The position numbers and the translations under genes were made by a program. 64,000 nt of DNA from Candidatus Protochlamydia phocaeensis (lineage in GTDB: Bacteria > Chlamydiota > Chlamydiia > Chlamydiales > Parachlamydiaceae), in assembly GCF_001545115.1 (NCBI RefSeq), contig NZ_FCNU01000011.1:310001-374000 (forward strand), in the 5' to 3' direction. Positions within the stretch are counted from its first letter, which is position 1. Each line of letters opens with the position of its first letter. The notes below the pieces were generated by a model. That model searched no databases. It saw only the letters and a list, made by a program, of their open reading frames with translations, and had not been told where the DNA came from. This document shows, one piece after another, positions 36,145 through 44,908 of the stretch.

Positions 36145-36948
36145 CTAGGCTTTGCGCTTCTTCGGAGCAGGAACGATTCCAGGTTCTTCTTCACGCGCTT
36201 TTTTGCGCGAGGCGGTCGCGACTTGCTCAAGTTTGGTATTCTGATGTTTTACCTCTTCCTTGATCACTTCTTCTTTAACGATGCGCTTTCTGAGGTCTGT
36301 TTGCAAAATATCGTATTTTTTATCTGCATTCTTGGCAGCCTCTTCTCTCTTTCTGCGATCAATTTCGCGCTGCATCTCATTCATTTTTTGCAAAAAGGCT
36401 AGCTTGATTTTCTCTGGAATATTGCGCATCTGAAGAATCATGAGATCCATTTTCAAGACGTCACTTAACAAATTTTCCTTTGCAAAATATTGGCGCACAT
36501 AAGAACGGCCGGAGTTGCGGCGATCTCTGGAATCTTCTTGGCGATTTTTCTCTTCTTGAAGGCCTTCTTCTGGATTTAGGCGAATATAATCTTCAAATGT
36601 TTCCCCAACAACAGCCAAACGCTCGTATTCCGATTCGCTCAAAGCTTTAACAGCTACTTTTTTACCATTGATGGATAAATCCTGGGCTGTGCTCAAACGC
36701 TCAGCAAATTGCGGACTGACGTGCGCATACAAGACATCGCCCTTTTCGACTACGGCAACAAAACGGTTATCTTGCGCAACTTTTCTTAACTTTTCCAGCC
36801 GCTTTTCAGGAGACAATCCCTCTAAATTTAACAGTTTTAAAGTGGGAGACTTTTTAGAAATAACAAAAAGAGAAACTTTGACATCGCTCTTGTCTTGAAA
36901 TTCACCCGAATTAAAAATTTGATCTAGCACTTCATTTTTAATTTCCAT
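36145..36948 (-). CDS. Charged coiled-coil protein with C-terminal bipartite NLS-like tail
   Basis: 267 aa. An N-terminal part (about 1-115) of mixed helix and strand precedes a very charged helical region (about 125-240), rich in Arg, Lys and Glu. The last 20 residues contain RKKAREEEPGIVPAPKKRK, which matches a classical bipartite nuclear localisation signal (two basic clusters 10 residues apart). No signal peptide or membrane helix. AGGTGCCTT precedes the ATG. Basic tails also occur on ordinary nucleic-acid-binding proteins, so nuclear targeting in a host is only a hypothesis. It is convergent with uvrA. Confidence 0.6.
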   Translation of the reverse strand: MEIKNEVLDQIFNSGEFQDKSDVKVSLFVISKKSPTLKLLNLEGLSPEKRLEKLRKVAQDNRFVAVVEKGDVLYAHVSPQFAERLSTAQDLSINGKKVAVKALSESEYERLAVVGETFEDYIRLNPEEGLQEEKNRQEDSRDRRNSGRSYVRQYFAKENLLSDVLKMDLMILQMRNIPEKIKLAFLQKMNEMQREIDRRKREEAAKNADKKYDILQTDLRKRIVKEEVIKEEVKHQNTKLEQVATASRKKAREEEPGIVPAPKKRKA

Positions 36949-37253
36949 AAGGCACCTGCTTTTATTATTAAAACATATTATATTGATTATATTTTTTTAA
37001 AACAATCAATTTTTAATTAAGAAATTTTAACATCTTATTAATTCTATGGTAACATACTAGCTGATTTATGCCTGCTCCTATGTTGTTCTAACGCCCTCCA
37101 TTTAAATTTTTTTACCGGATTCGGGCTTCTTTCTAGGGAGTGTCCCTGGGAAAAAAATTCAAATATAGACTATTATGAATTCGACAACAGTCTCTTATTC
37201 TTTATTTTTATTACTTGCTCTCATATGATAAGTCCAGCAAAGGAGGAGGAAAC
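36949..37253. other. Divergent intergenic region with repeat copy
   Basis: 305 bases between two divergent genes. It contains a copy of the dispersed repeat (37111-37185) and AT-rich flanks that should hold both promoters. Confidence 0.5.
37111..37185. repeat. Copy of dispersed palindromic repeat
   Basis: CCCTGGGAAAAAAATTCAAA, then TATAGACTATTATGAATTCG, corresponds to the inner and outer parts of the right arm at 10200-10256. It is one-sided and degenerate. Confidence 0.5.
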
Positions 37254-37616
37254 ATGTTTAAATTTCCCTTTATGCCTAAGCGAAAGGCAGACAGCATTTC
37301 TAATGGTATTTTTCTAATTTTATTGGGAGTCCTGTTTTATACAGGTGCTTGGTGGCCAGGCATTCTCTTTGCAATCGGATTATCTTTTGCTTTAAGACAA
37401 TTTTTAACAGGCAAGCGCTCCAACTTTTTTATTACGCTTGTTCTTCTAGGTTTATTAAGCATTATCACCTTGGCGGGAATGGCTTTTTCCTTATTATTTC
37501 CTCTTCTTTTCGTCCTCTTTGGAATTTATTTAATTTTGCGCGAATATGTCTATATCAGCGGGCAGCGTCTGCATTTCCGGTCTTTTCATGCTAATGAGGA
37601 TTCTAAAGAAAGGTAA
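37254..37616 (+). CDS. Small membrane protein, unknown
   Basis: 120 aa from the ATG at 37254, which has AAAGGAGGAGG just upstream, a strong ribosome site that rules out the longer reading from 37215. A basic N-terminus is followed by three or four membrane segments (about 17-34, 35-47, 54-70 and 73-92) and a basic tail. It resembles small membrane proteins of the DUF5668/LiaI type only in general layout. Followed after 24 bases by the next gene, so the two may be co-transcribed. Confidence 0.65.
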   Translation: MFKFPFMPKRKADSISNGIFLILLGVLFYTGAWWPGILFAIGLSFALRQFLTGKRSNFFITLVLLGLLSIITLAGMAFSLLFPLLFVLFGIYLILREYVYISGQRLHFRSFHANEDSKER

Positions 37617-37640
37617 GAGAGAGCGATAGGAAGAAGAAAA

Positions 37641-38060
37641 ATGAATGCTTTTAAATCCCGTCTGATCCACGTCGCGCGCATACAAGAACAAAACGAGCAA
37701 CCGGCCTATCTTTTTTTACGCCAGCTAGATCCCTATCGCTATGTTTGGTTTAAAGAAGAGGCAGCGGGACAAGAAACCGAAACCCCCGTTTGGGGAGCGA
37801 CAACTGAAGAGGCCATCCTTGCAGCCCGCAAGGCATGGAGGCAGGCTTATTTTACTCCTTTGCATTGCGGCTTTCGTTATACCTTGCCAGAAAGGGATGA
37901 GCATGGAATTAATGCTTTATTCTACCAAATGGCCGCTTCTTATGCTTCTATGACAGGAGTATATTTTGAAGAGGAGCTTGGATCCAATTGCCTGGTCCAA
38001 AATGCGTCAATAGAAGCGCGCGAGTTATGGAAAGCCCTACAACTCGCTAATCGTTTATGA
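37641..38060 (+). CDS. Hypothetical protein, 139 aa
   Basis: A soluble protein with a beta-rich first half (AYLFLRQLDPYRYVWFKEE) and a helical middle (TTEEAILAARKAWRQAYF). The C-terminal helix is EARELWKALQLANRL. AGGAAG precedes the ATG by about 8 bases. Normal codon use and close spacing to the membrane gene upstream support a real gene. No recognised domain. It could be a chlamydia-wide conserved hypothetical, but this could not be checked. Confidence 0.6.
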   Translation: MNAFKSRLIHVARIQEQNEQPAYLFLRQLDPYRYVWFKEEAAGQETETPVWGATTEEAILAARKAWRQAYFTPLHCGFRYTLPERDEHGINALFYQMAASYASMTGVYFEEELGSNCLVQNASIEARELWKALQLANRL

Positions 38061-38175
38061 ACGATTAACTCTAATTTTAAACTGTATATCATTGTTTTTG
38101 CACTCTTATTTATAATGTAATTGTTTTATATTTTTATTATAATATTATATTTCATTTAAATAGGAAATTAAAATA

Positions 38176-38750
38176 ATGAATACAGTTTCTTCAAAATTAA
38201 TTAATTTTGATCGTTATGCCGATTACATCCCTTTGTTAGCATAGCCACAAATTTAGTTACTTTATTTCAAAAATATGTTCTCAAAAATTTTTCTACAGCT
38301 CAAATCCAAGATCATTATTTCAGGCATATAAAAGAGAAAAATAGTGTTAGATGTGCAATTTTGTTAGTTCCCTTTCTCGGAAATATCTGTATTGCTTTAT
38401 TTGATTTATTAAATAGAAATCGGTTTAGCCGAACGGCACAAGTAGACAACAACGCGAGACCGGTGACAAGATTGGAATTCACCAGCCCAAACGTCAGAGA
38501 CCATTTCGATATGGTCTTATAAATTGTGAGGCAAGATCCTTTCGCCCTGCAACAGGCAAGCGATCACTTGAAAAATAGCATTTTTATCGTTGATGCAGCC
38601 GTTGAAAGAGACGGGCTTGCTCTGGAATTCGCCGGCCCGAACGCCAAAGACCACTCCGATACCGTCCTAAAAGCCGTCAGGCAAAATCCTCTCGCCTTGC
38701 CGCATGCAAGCGACCGCTTGAGGAATAATGCCGCGATAGTTCTAGGTTAA
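38176..38750 (+). pseudogene. Decayed DUF4116-repeat protein gene
   Basis: The ATG at 38176 opens a frame that stops at 38242-38244. A frame shift there (about 38240) continues it as IATNLVTLFQKYVLKNF and then ILLVPFLGNICIALFD, a hydrophobic leader region typical of such proteins in parachlamydiae. An in-frame TAA at 38519-38521 then interrupts the sequence. The frame goes on with two DUF4116-like repeats: RQDPFALQQASDHLKN and VRQNPLALPHASDRLRNN. Correcting one shift and one stop codon restores a coherent protein of about 190 aa, probably itself truncated. DUF4116 repeats occur in large, likely host-directed proteins of amoeba-associated bacteria. The decay looks recent because the repeats are still well preserved. 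Confidence 0.75.
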
Positions 38751-39055
38751 CTCTAATCCAGTCTTCCCTCATTAAGGCGCAAGAGGCATTAAAATTGCCT
38801 CTTGCCCTTTAGAAATGCCCATTTTCTAACGCACACAGAAGACCATGCGATCCTTATTCAGCTTTAATTCTCCTTTTCCCCTTGCCTATCTCACATGATC
38901 CGGTAGCCCATCCCTCGTCCTTGCCTTTGATAATCAAATATTTTACATTCTCACTTATCATATATAGCTTTGCTTTTTGCCTTTATTAATTTAATATGAC
39001 GGCAAGCAGACCCATCCATTTGCTTTTGTTGCTAATTTAAGTTTAAAATTTCATC
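38751..39055. other. Intergenic region before pknD
   Basis: 305 bases, no gene. A hairpin (38779-38805) follows the pseudogene. The AT-rich stretch 38930-39050 should carry the pknD promoter; no confident hexamers were seen. Confidence 0.4.
38779..38808 (+). terminator. Terminator-like hairpin after the DUF4116 pseudogene
   Basis: Stem GCAAGAGGCA / TGCCTCTTGC (10 bp) with a 7-base loop, followed by CCTTTAG. A weak T-run, but the position directly past the gene end fits a terminator. Confidence 0.6.
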
Positions 39056-42004
39056 ATGCAGAATCAGCCTAATCCCATTTCTTTTACTTGTGCATTTTGT
39101 AAACAAAGCTGCACCCTCTCTCTGGCGCATCCTCCAGCTTTTTGTCCTTTTTGCGGAAAACCGCAAAATGACTTGGAACTTCCTTTTACCCCTACACAGA
39201 CTGATAGTTATAAAATTGTTAAAAGCATTGGCAAAGGCGGGATGGGAGAAGTCTTTTTAGCCTATGATACCTCTTGCAACCGCAACATTGCCTTAAAAAG
39301 AATTCGAACAGATCTGCTGGATCATCCTCAGATCCGCCATCGCTTTTTGAAAGAGGCCCATATTACGTGCCAGCTCACTCACCCGGCTATTATTCCCATT
39401 TATACCATCCAATCCGAACAGGCTTATTATACAATGCCCTTCGTAGAAGGCGAGACGCTCAAGCAGATCATCCGCAAGACCCGCCAGCAGGAGAAAAAGG
39501 GAGAAAAGTTGGATCACATTGGAGGCTCCATCCCCGCTTTAATGCGCATCTTCCTCACCATTTGCCAAGCCGTCGCTTATGCGCACTCCAAAGGCGTCAT
39601 CCATCGTGATTTAAAGCCCGAGAACATCATTGTTGGAAAATATGGCGAAGTATTGATTTTAGACTGGGGATTGGCCAAATTCCTGAATGGCGCATCTGAA
39701 GAAGAGCTACCCGGCAACCACCCTCCTTCTTTAAAAAGGCAGGCCAACATTACACGAATGGGAAAAGTGGTGGGCACGATTGCCTATATGGCGCCCGAGC
39801 GGGCCCTTGGCCAACCGGCAACCATTCAAACAGATATTTATTCTTTAGGCGTTATCCTCTACCAGCTCCTGACTTTGCAAAGCCCATTTAAAAGAGGAAC
39901 GCTGGAAGAGTTTAGGAAAAATCTGAACAAAGAAGAATGGATCGATCCTGTCCTTGCCGCTCCCTACCGGGACGTTCCGCGGATGCTGGCCCGCTTCACC
40001 GAGAAATGCCTGTCTCGCAATCTGCAAGAACGCTATCAATCGGTCGATGATTTGATTAGAGATTTAGAAAACTATATCGAAGGACGGTCCGAGTGGTTCC
40101 AACTCGCTCAACTGGATATTAAGCAAAAAAAAGACTGGGAATTCCAAGAGAACATCCTCATTGCCGAACATATCGCCATCACAAGAGTCACGGAAGAGGC
40201 AGAATGGGTCAGCTTGATGATCTCCCAGCAGTCCTTTCCGGGCAACATAAAGGTCGAAGCCGATGTATGCATAGGCGAACACGGCCACGGCATTGGATTT
40301 TTAATCAGTATTCCAGAGGCCAGCGAACGGACTTACCTCAACGAAGGCTATTGCCTCTGGCTGGGATGCGATAATAATCGTTCCACAAAACTTCTGCGAT
40401 CCAATGTCGAAGTCGTCCATGCTCCCGACATTTTCTTAAAGCGACAACAATGGCACCGCATCCGGATTGAAAAAATTGAAGAGACAATCCATTTTTATAT
40501 TAATGATGCCCTTCAATTTTCTTATATTGCCCATATTCCCCTTACCGGCACCCATATCGGCATGCTGTCGCGCGATGCCGATTTTGATATCAGCCCCTTG
40601 CAGGTCTCAGTTGGGAACTTGAACATCATGGTCAATTGCTTGGCCGTACCAGACGCGTTCTTGGCCCATCGGGATTATCCGCAAGCGCTAAGCGAGTACC
40701 GCCGCATCGCCTACCTGTTTCCCGATCGCGCCGAAGGCCGTGAGGCCATTTTTCGTAGCGGCCTGACTTTGCTCGAGCAAGCCCAAACGGCAGCTGATAA
40801 GAATGCCTTGCTCGATCAGGCTTTGCAGGAATTCGAAAGGCTGCATCATACGCCCGGAGCCCCGTTTGAATACTTGGGCAAATCTTTGGTGTACCAGGCG
40901 CTCGGAGATAATGAAGAGGAAATTAAATGCTTCGAGCTAGCCTATCGGCGCTACCCCAAACACCCTTTAATGCCTGTCCTTCAAGAGCAGATTATTTCTC
41001 GCCTGCATGAAGTTTCACGCCAGCAACGCATTGCCACCTATCGCTTTACTCTTCTATCCGTCCGCCATCTCCCCGCTTCCGCCATTGACACCCATACACG
41101 CCGCTTATTTACAAGTTTGCAAAAGCACTGGGAGATCCTACCCTTTATCGATGAAACCTCTTCCAAGCAGCATATGCATTCCTCTATGCGGCTTGCCATT
41201 CCGTTGGCCTTTTGGCTGGCCAAGCCTTATACTTTAGGAGAAATTATTCAAGAATTGCTCCAAGGCGATCTCTCCTTTTTACCAGAGCTGGGAAATGCCC
41301 TTTTTTGCCTACTTGAACTGGGCGCTTGGAAATATGCGCAAGAAAAGTTTGAGGAGGTTCGCTCTCACTTATCCGTTTCGCCTGCCCTCAATTGGACATG
41401 GCTGGAAGGAACCTTTGCCTGCCATGTTTATTCCCTTGAGGAAACATTTAAACACTTTTATCAGCGCCCGTTGACACGAATCGAACCGCATGAGTTGCGC
41501 TCAATTCTCTATTTTATGGATCACGCATTGGATCAATTCCAGACCGAATGGGTCCATGCCTGCACACCGGTCTTGGAACAATGCGAACTCTCCTTTGATT
41601 CTCAGCTTCGGCTTAACTGTAAGCGTATCTGGGCCTATTTATTAGAAAAAAATTGGCAAAGCGCAGGCGAAATTATCTATGTTTATCCTGTCGAATTGCT
41701 CAATCAAGACTCTACCCTTCTACACTTTTTATATGGATGCTGGCTACAGGGGACAGAAGGGAAAGAGATGGCTCACATCCATTTTACCGGTTTGCTGCCC
41801 GTTTCCTATCCGCGCACGTGGACATTGGCCAGCCACTTCCTCATTGAAAATCTTCCAGAGAATTGGCTCGATAAGGCGTTTCTTTGGGAAAAAAGACAGC
41901 TTTACCGGCAATTAATTCTCTATTATCATTGTTCAGGAGAAGAGGATAAAAAACTCCATTTCTTAAAACTTTACCAACAACAATTTATTTCTATCGATGA
42001 GTAA
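39056..42004 (+). CDS. pknD: Serine/threonine protein kinase PknD
   Basis: 982 aa. An N-terminal zinc ribbon (Cys12, Cys15, Cys30, Cys33) precedes a Hanks-type kinase domain (about 52-345). That domain has glycine loop GKGGMGEV (59-66), Lys81, Glu100, catalytic HRDLKPEN (183-190) and DWG (203-205) in place of DFG. Then comes a beta-rich LamG-like domain (about 375-520, from IKVEADVCIGEHGHGIGFLI). A long helical TPR-like C-terminal half follows. Membrane helices are not obvious. The full length, domain order and link to valS match chlamydial PknD, a known autophosphorylating kinase. The nudix gene starts 8 bases before its stop. Confidence 0.92.
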   Translation: MQNQPNPISFTCAFCKQSCTLSLAHPPAFCPFCGKPQNDLELPFTPTQTDSYKIVKSIGKGGMGEVFLAYDTSCNRNIALKRIRTDLLDHPQIRHRFLKEAHITCQLTHPAIIPIYTIQSEQAYYTMPFVEGETLKQIIRKTRQQEKKGEKLDHIGGSIPALMRIFLTICQAVAYAHSKGVIHRDLKPENIIVGKYGEVLILDWGLAKFLNGASEEELPGNHPPSLKRQANITRMGKVVGTIAYMAPERALGQPATIQTDIYSLGVILYQLLTLQSPFKRGTLEEFRKNLNKEEWIDPVLAAPYRDVPRMLARFTEKCLSRNLQERYQSVDDLIRDLENYIEGRSEWFQLAQLDIKQKKDWEFQENILIAEHIAITRVTEEAEWVSLMISQQSFPGNIKVEADVCIGEHGHGIGFLISIPEASERTYLNEGYCLWLGCDNNRSTKLLRSNVEVVHAPDIFLKRQQWHRIRIEKIEETIHFYINDALQFSYIAHIPLTGTHIGMLSRDADFDISPLQVSVGNLNIMVNCLAVPDAFLAHRDYPQALSEYRRIAYLFPDRAEGREAIFRSGLTLLEQAQTAADKNALLDQALQEFERLHHTPGAPFEYLGKSLVYQALGDNEEEIKCFELAYRRYPKHPLMPVLQEQIISRLHEVSRQQRIATYRFTLLSVRHLPASAIDTHTRRLFTSLQKHWEILPFIDETSSKQHMHSSMRLAIPLAFWLAKPYTLGEIIQELLQGDLSFLPELGNALFCLLELGAWKYAQEKFEEVRSHLSVSPALNWTWLEGTFACHVYSLEETFKHFYQRPLTRIEPHELRSILYFMDHALDQFQTEWVHACTPVLEQCELSFDSQLRLNCKRIWAYLLEKNWQSAGEIIYVYPVELLNQDSTLLHFLYGCWLQGTEGKEMAHIHFTGLLPVSYPRTWTLASHFLIENLPENWLDKAFLWEKRQLYRQLILYYHCSGEEDKKLHFLKLYQQQFISIDE

Positions 42005-42560
42005 TCAACCTTTCCCCTTACCCGTTATTGAAGAAAGCCGCCTGGTCTTTGAGGAATCTTTAATTAAGATCCGGCGAGATATGTTGCGCAAGGGTCAACA
42101 GCCTCCTTACCGCTATTATTCTTTGCTCACCCGCCCTTTCGCTGTTGTCATCTTGGCAACGACTCCGGAAGAATCCTATGTGCTCATTGAAGAATACCGC
42201 CATCCGACAGGAAAGATTTTATTGGGATGTCCAGGAGGTTACATCGATGAAGGAGAAGATCCGCTAGAGTCCGCTGCCCGGGAATTTGAAGAAGAGACAG
42301 GCTATCGAGCTGATTCATTTGAGCTGATAGGAAGCGCTTTCCCCTATGCGGGAGTCAGTGCGCAAAAAACATTTTATATCAAAGCAAAAAATGCCGTCCT
42401 TCATTCGAAGCCCAAGCTTGAACCTTCAGAAGTCATTCAAACACGCCTTTTATCTGCTGAACAGCTGAATCGGACCATTGAAGAAGGCATAGAATTAGAC
42501 GGCACGCTTTGCACGGCCCTTTTTTTCCATGCCCGCCGCTATATTCTTACCACTCCTTAA
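41997..42560 (+). CDS. Nudix hydrolase, ADP-ribose pyrophosphatase-like
   Basis: 187 aa. The Nudix box GGYIDEGEDPLESAAREFEEETGY fits G-x5-E-x7-R-E-x2-E-E-x-G, so the catalytic glutamates are present. The flanking sequence (SYVLIEEYRHPTGK before, FPYAGVSAQKTFYIKAK after) is like ADP-ribose and sugar-nucleotide pyrophosphatases (NudF/YqiE type). It starts 8 bases inside the pknD gene and so is translationally coupled to it. A functional link between kinase and Nudix enzyme is unknown. Confidence 0.85.
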   Translation: MSNQPFPLPVIEESRLVFEESLIKIRRDMLRKGQQPPYRYYSLLTRPFAVVILATTPEESYVLIEEYRHPTGKILLGCPGGYIDEGEDPLESAAREFEEETGYRADSFELIGSAFPYAGVSAQKTFYIKAKNAVLHSKPKLEPSEVIQTRLLSAEQLNRTIEEGIELDGTLCTALFFHARRYILTTP

Positions 42561-42700
42561 CAGATTAAAGAATTAGCTATAGAAAAAATGCATTAAAGTA
42601 AGGAAGAGGGCAAATTTAATTTTACTTGCCGGAGAATCGCTCTTCTGTTAAACACGTGACCTTTTATTATACAACATCCTTCTAAACAAGGAGTTTTACA

Positions 42701-43177
42701 ATGAACATAAGCTTATACTCTCAAAATTGGGCATCGAAAGTCTTCGATAAAATTAAAGTAACCACCCAGACATCAGCCGATATAACCAGCGAGTGGGCCG
42801 GAAAAGTAGGAAAATGGACAGGACGAGCTGTCGTCTACATCAAAAGCATCCCTTCCCGCATGCAAGAAAGCGATCGCTATGCCGTGGCCGTCATTTTGGG
42901 AGCCAATCTAGCCATGTTCGCGCTTATTTATAAAATTACGGCATTCGTTAACCGACGCATTCAGGCAGATTCTCCTCCTTTAGACAACGATCAAATTAGA
43001 ATAAAGAATTATGTCCTTGATTTTATTACCGGCACCTCCATGCTGACATTTAATCTAGTCTTTTCGCGCTTAACCCAATATTCCATTCACCCTCTGGCAA
43101 TAGCCGCATTTGCAATCAGCAGCATTATTCTAAGAAGGGGCCTTGCGCGCGAATCTACCTCGACTGCTTCGGTATAG
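42701..43177 (+). CDS. Two-lobed hydrophobic membrane protein, possible Inc-like
   Basis: 158 aa. AAGGAG lies 7 bases before the ATG. An N-terminal soluble part (about 1-58) precedes a hydrophobic segment at about 60-82. A polar loop follows (RRIQADSPPLDND), then hydrophobic segments at about 106-121 and 128-145 and a Ser/Thr tail. This spacing differs somewhat from the tight double hairpin of classic Inc proteins. No recognised domain. The terminator-like hairpin that follows lies inside a repeat element. Confidence 0.55.
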   Translation: MNISLYSQNWASKVFDKIKVTTQTSADITSEWAGKVGKWTGRAVVYIKSIPSRMQESDRYAVAVILGANLAMFALIYKITAFVNRRIQADSPPLDNDQIRIKNYVLDFITGTSMLTFNLVFSRLTQYSIHPLAIAAFAISSIILRRGLARESTSTASV

Positions 43178-43196
43178 GCTACGCACAAAGCCTTTT

Positions 43197-43350
43197 AGAG
43201 AATGTATTAAATTCAGAATCACCTATATTTGAAAGGAGATTCTCTCGGGGAATCTGACATCAGATAGCGGGCAATAGGGAGTGACGATTGCCCGCTAATT
43301 CACGTCGCTTAAGGGGAAAAAAGAACGCGAACCTAGATCATTAGCTTAAA
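43197..43350. repeat. Near-complete palindromic repeat with internal hairpin
   Basis: The left arm AGAGAATGTATTAAATTC with CACCTATATTTGAAAGGAG and the right arm TTAAGGGGAAAAAAGAACG with CTAGATCATTAGC match both arms of the element at 10091-10256. The centre holds an 11-bp hairpin (43265-43297). The right end reaches the stop codon of homospermidine synthase. Confidence 0.6.
43265..43297. terminator. Hairpin between convergent genes, inside the repeat
   Basis: TAGCGGGCAAT and ATTGCCCGCTA form an 11-bp stem with an 11-base loop. No strong T-run follows, so termination is possible but unproven. Confidence 0.45.
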
Positions 43351-44785
43351 CCCTGAAAGTGGCAAATTGCCATTCATCCTCTTCTTTGGGCAAACTTGCA
43401 TTAAAGGGAAGAAAGGCTTGGACATCTGACAAAGGCGACCAATCCACTTGCTGCGAGAGGAATTGGCCTAAATAAGGCTTGGCGATTTCCATGATCTCTT
43501 GGTAATTCAAATCATCGGGAAGGCAACAGCCTTCTTGCGGATGCCGAATCGCATAAATAATAGCCGCAACCACTCCTATTGCAACTTGAACCGTTGTAGC
43601 GTTTTGGCCTGGCACAAGCCGCCGCGCTTCTTCTATATCTAGAATGCTCCCAATCCACCACGCCTTTAAATCATGTCCCATCAATAGACATCCCAATTCA
43701 TCGCTTCCGGAAAGAATTTCATGCGATAAGATGCGCCTTTCTTTTTGAGGGCGGTAAGCCCGCATATGCAATTCCTGCAGGGAATTAATGGTCGAGTCAC
43801 AAGGACAATAAGCGTAATGCACAGTGGGCCGGTAGACGGTTTGCCCGTCTTGATAGACTGTTAAAAATTGGGATAGGCTGAACGCCTCTCCATGACGGAT
43901 CACCATTCCGACAATCGGGCCGCTAGGTACCCAGGAGCGGACCCATGTATGAATGCCTTTTTGAGACAGGCAAATTTGATTGCCAGGCCCCTTTGAATGC
44001 AAGAGAGCTCCTGGAGGGAGTTGCCTTTCGTGCGTGCCCCATCCAATCTCCGACGGCGCCATTCCTTCTTCAATGATGCCTTCCACGCTCCACGTATTGA
44101 CGAATTCATTGACACGCTTGGGATCGTTGGCGATTTGGGTGTCCCTTTCCGAAATATGGATGGTTTTCAACCCAATCGCTTGAGCCAAGCGAGGGAAATC
44201 TAAATGGTGAAGAGCCTGCTCAAGCCCCACCTGTCTTTCAGCCGCAAGCGGCCGTTTCAATAGCTCTTGCGCAATATCAATGAGGCCTTGTTTAACAAAA
44301 TGCGAAACGAGGCCGGGATTGGCTCCGTGATCGATAATGGCTGTCGGCCCTTTTTTTTCCAAAGCGGCAAGCCTGTCTTTCAACCTCATCTGCCGATGAT
44401 AAAGCGTTAGCTCTCGGGGATCTCTGATCGCATAATGATCAAAGGGATTCCAAAGCTCCAAGGACGTATTGATATACCGCACTTGGCGCTGTTGGCACCA
44501 CTCAATCAAGCTGGCCGTCTCTAAATTCCAGGCTAAATCGACCAATAAATCTCCCGGCGAAAGACAGTTTATCAATATTTCTTGATAATTTTCTTGCGTC
44601 AAGCGCACTTGTTCATAGCGAACTCCGCGCCTAATAAAAGGTTCGATGGCAGAGCGATTATCTACAAAATCAATGATAGTCACAGAAGAAGGCAAGATAT
44701 CGATCAAATTAAATAAAATGGGCAACGTGCATTGAGCCACGCTTCCGCAACCAATGATAACGATATTTTGCCTAAATGGAACCAT
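43346..44785 (-). CDS. hss: Homospermidine synthase
   Basis: 479 aa from the second of two adjacent ATGs (44785), which has AAGGAG at 6 bases; the first, at 44788, is too close. NAD-dependent enzyme that makes homospermidine from putrescine (and spermidine), in the saccharopine-dehydrogenase-like superfamily. A Rossmann motif (IIGCGSVAQC, about 10-19) opens the protein. The hallmark DHGANPGLVSHF (about 163-174) follows, with NTSLELWNPF and GHDLKAWWIGS also typical. Polyamine enzymes of this type occur in alphaproteobacteria, Legionella and some environmental chlamydiae. It stands alone, and its stop lies at the edge of a palindromic repeat. Confidence 0.88.
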   Translation of the reverse strand: MVPFRQNIVIIGCGSVAQCTLPILFNLIDILPSSVTIIDFVDNRSAIEPFIRRGVRYEQVRLTQENYQEILINCLSPGDLLVDLAWNLETASLIEWCQQRQVRYINTSLELWNPFDHYAIRDPRELTLYHRQMRLKDRLAALEKKGPTAIIDHGANPGLVSHFVKQGLIDIAQELLKRPLAAERQVGLEQALHHLDFPRLAQAIGLKTIHISERDTQIANDPKRVNEFVNTWSVEGIIEEGMAPSEIGWGTHERQLPPGALLHSKGPGNQICLSQKGIHTWVRSWVPSGPIVGMVIRHGEAFSLSQFLTVYQDGQTVYRPTVHYAYCPCDSTINSLQELHMRAYRPQKERRILSHEILSGSDELGCLLMGHDLKAWWIGSILDIEEARRLVPGQNATTVQVAIGVVAAIIYAIRHPQEGCCLPDDLNYQEIMEIAKPYLGQFLSQQVDWSPLSDVQAFLPFNASLPKEEDEWQFATFRV

Positions 44786-44908
44786 CATGAACTCCTTATA
44801 AGTTAAGGAAATAAGTTAAATTTTAGCACACTTGCCGGCACAAATTGCCATAATAATAATTAAACCATATATTTTAACCTGATTTTTAAAGAAAAGAGAG
44901 GAAAAGCG

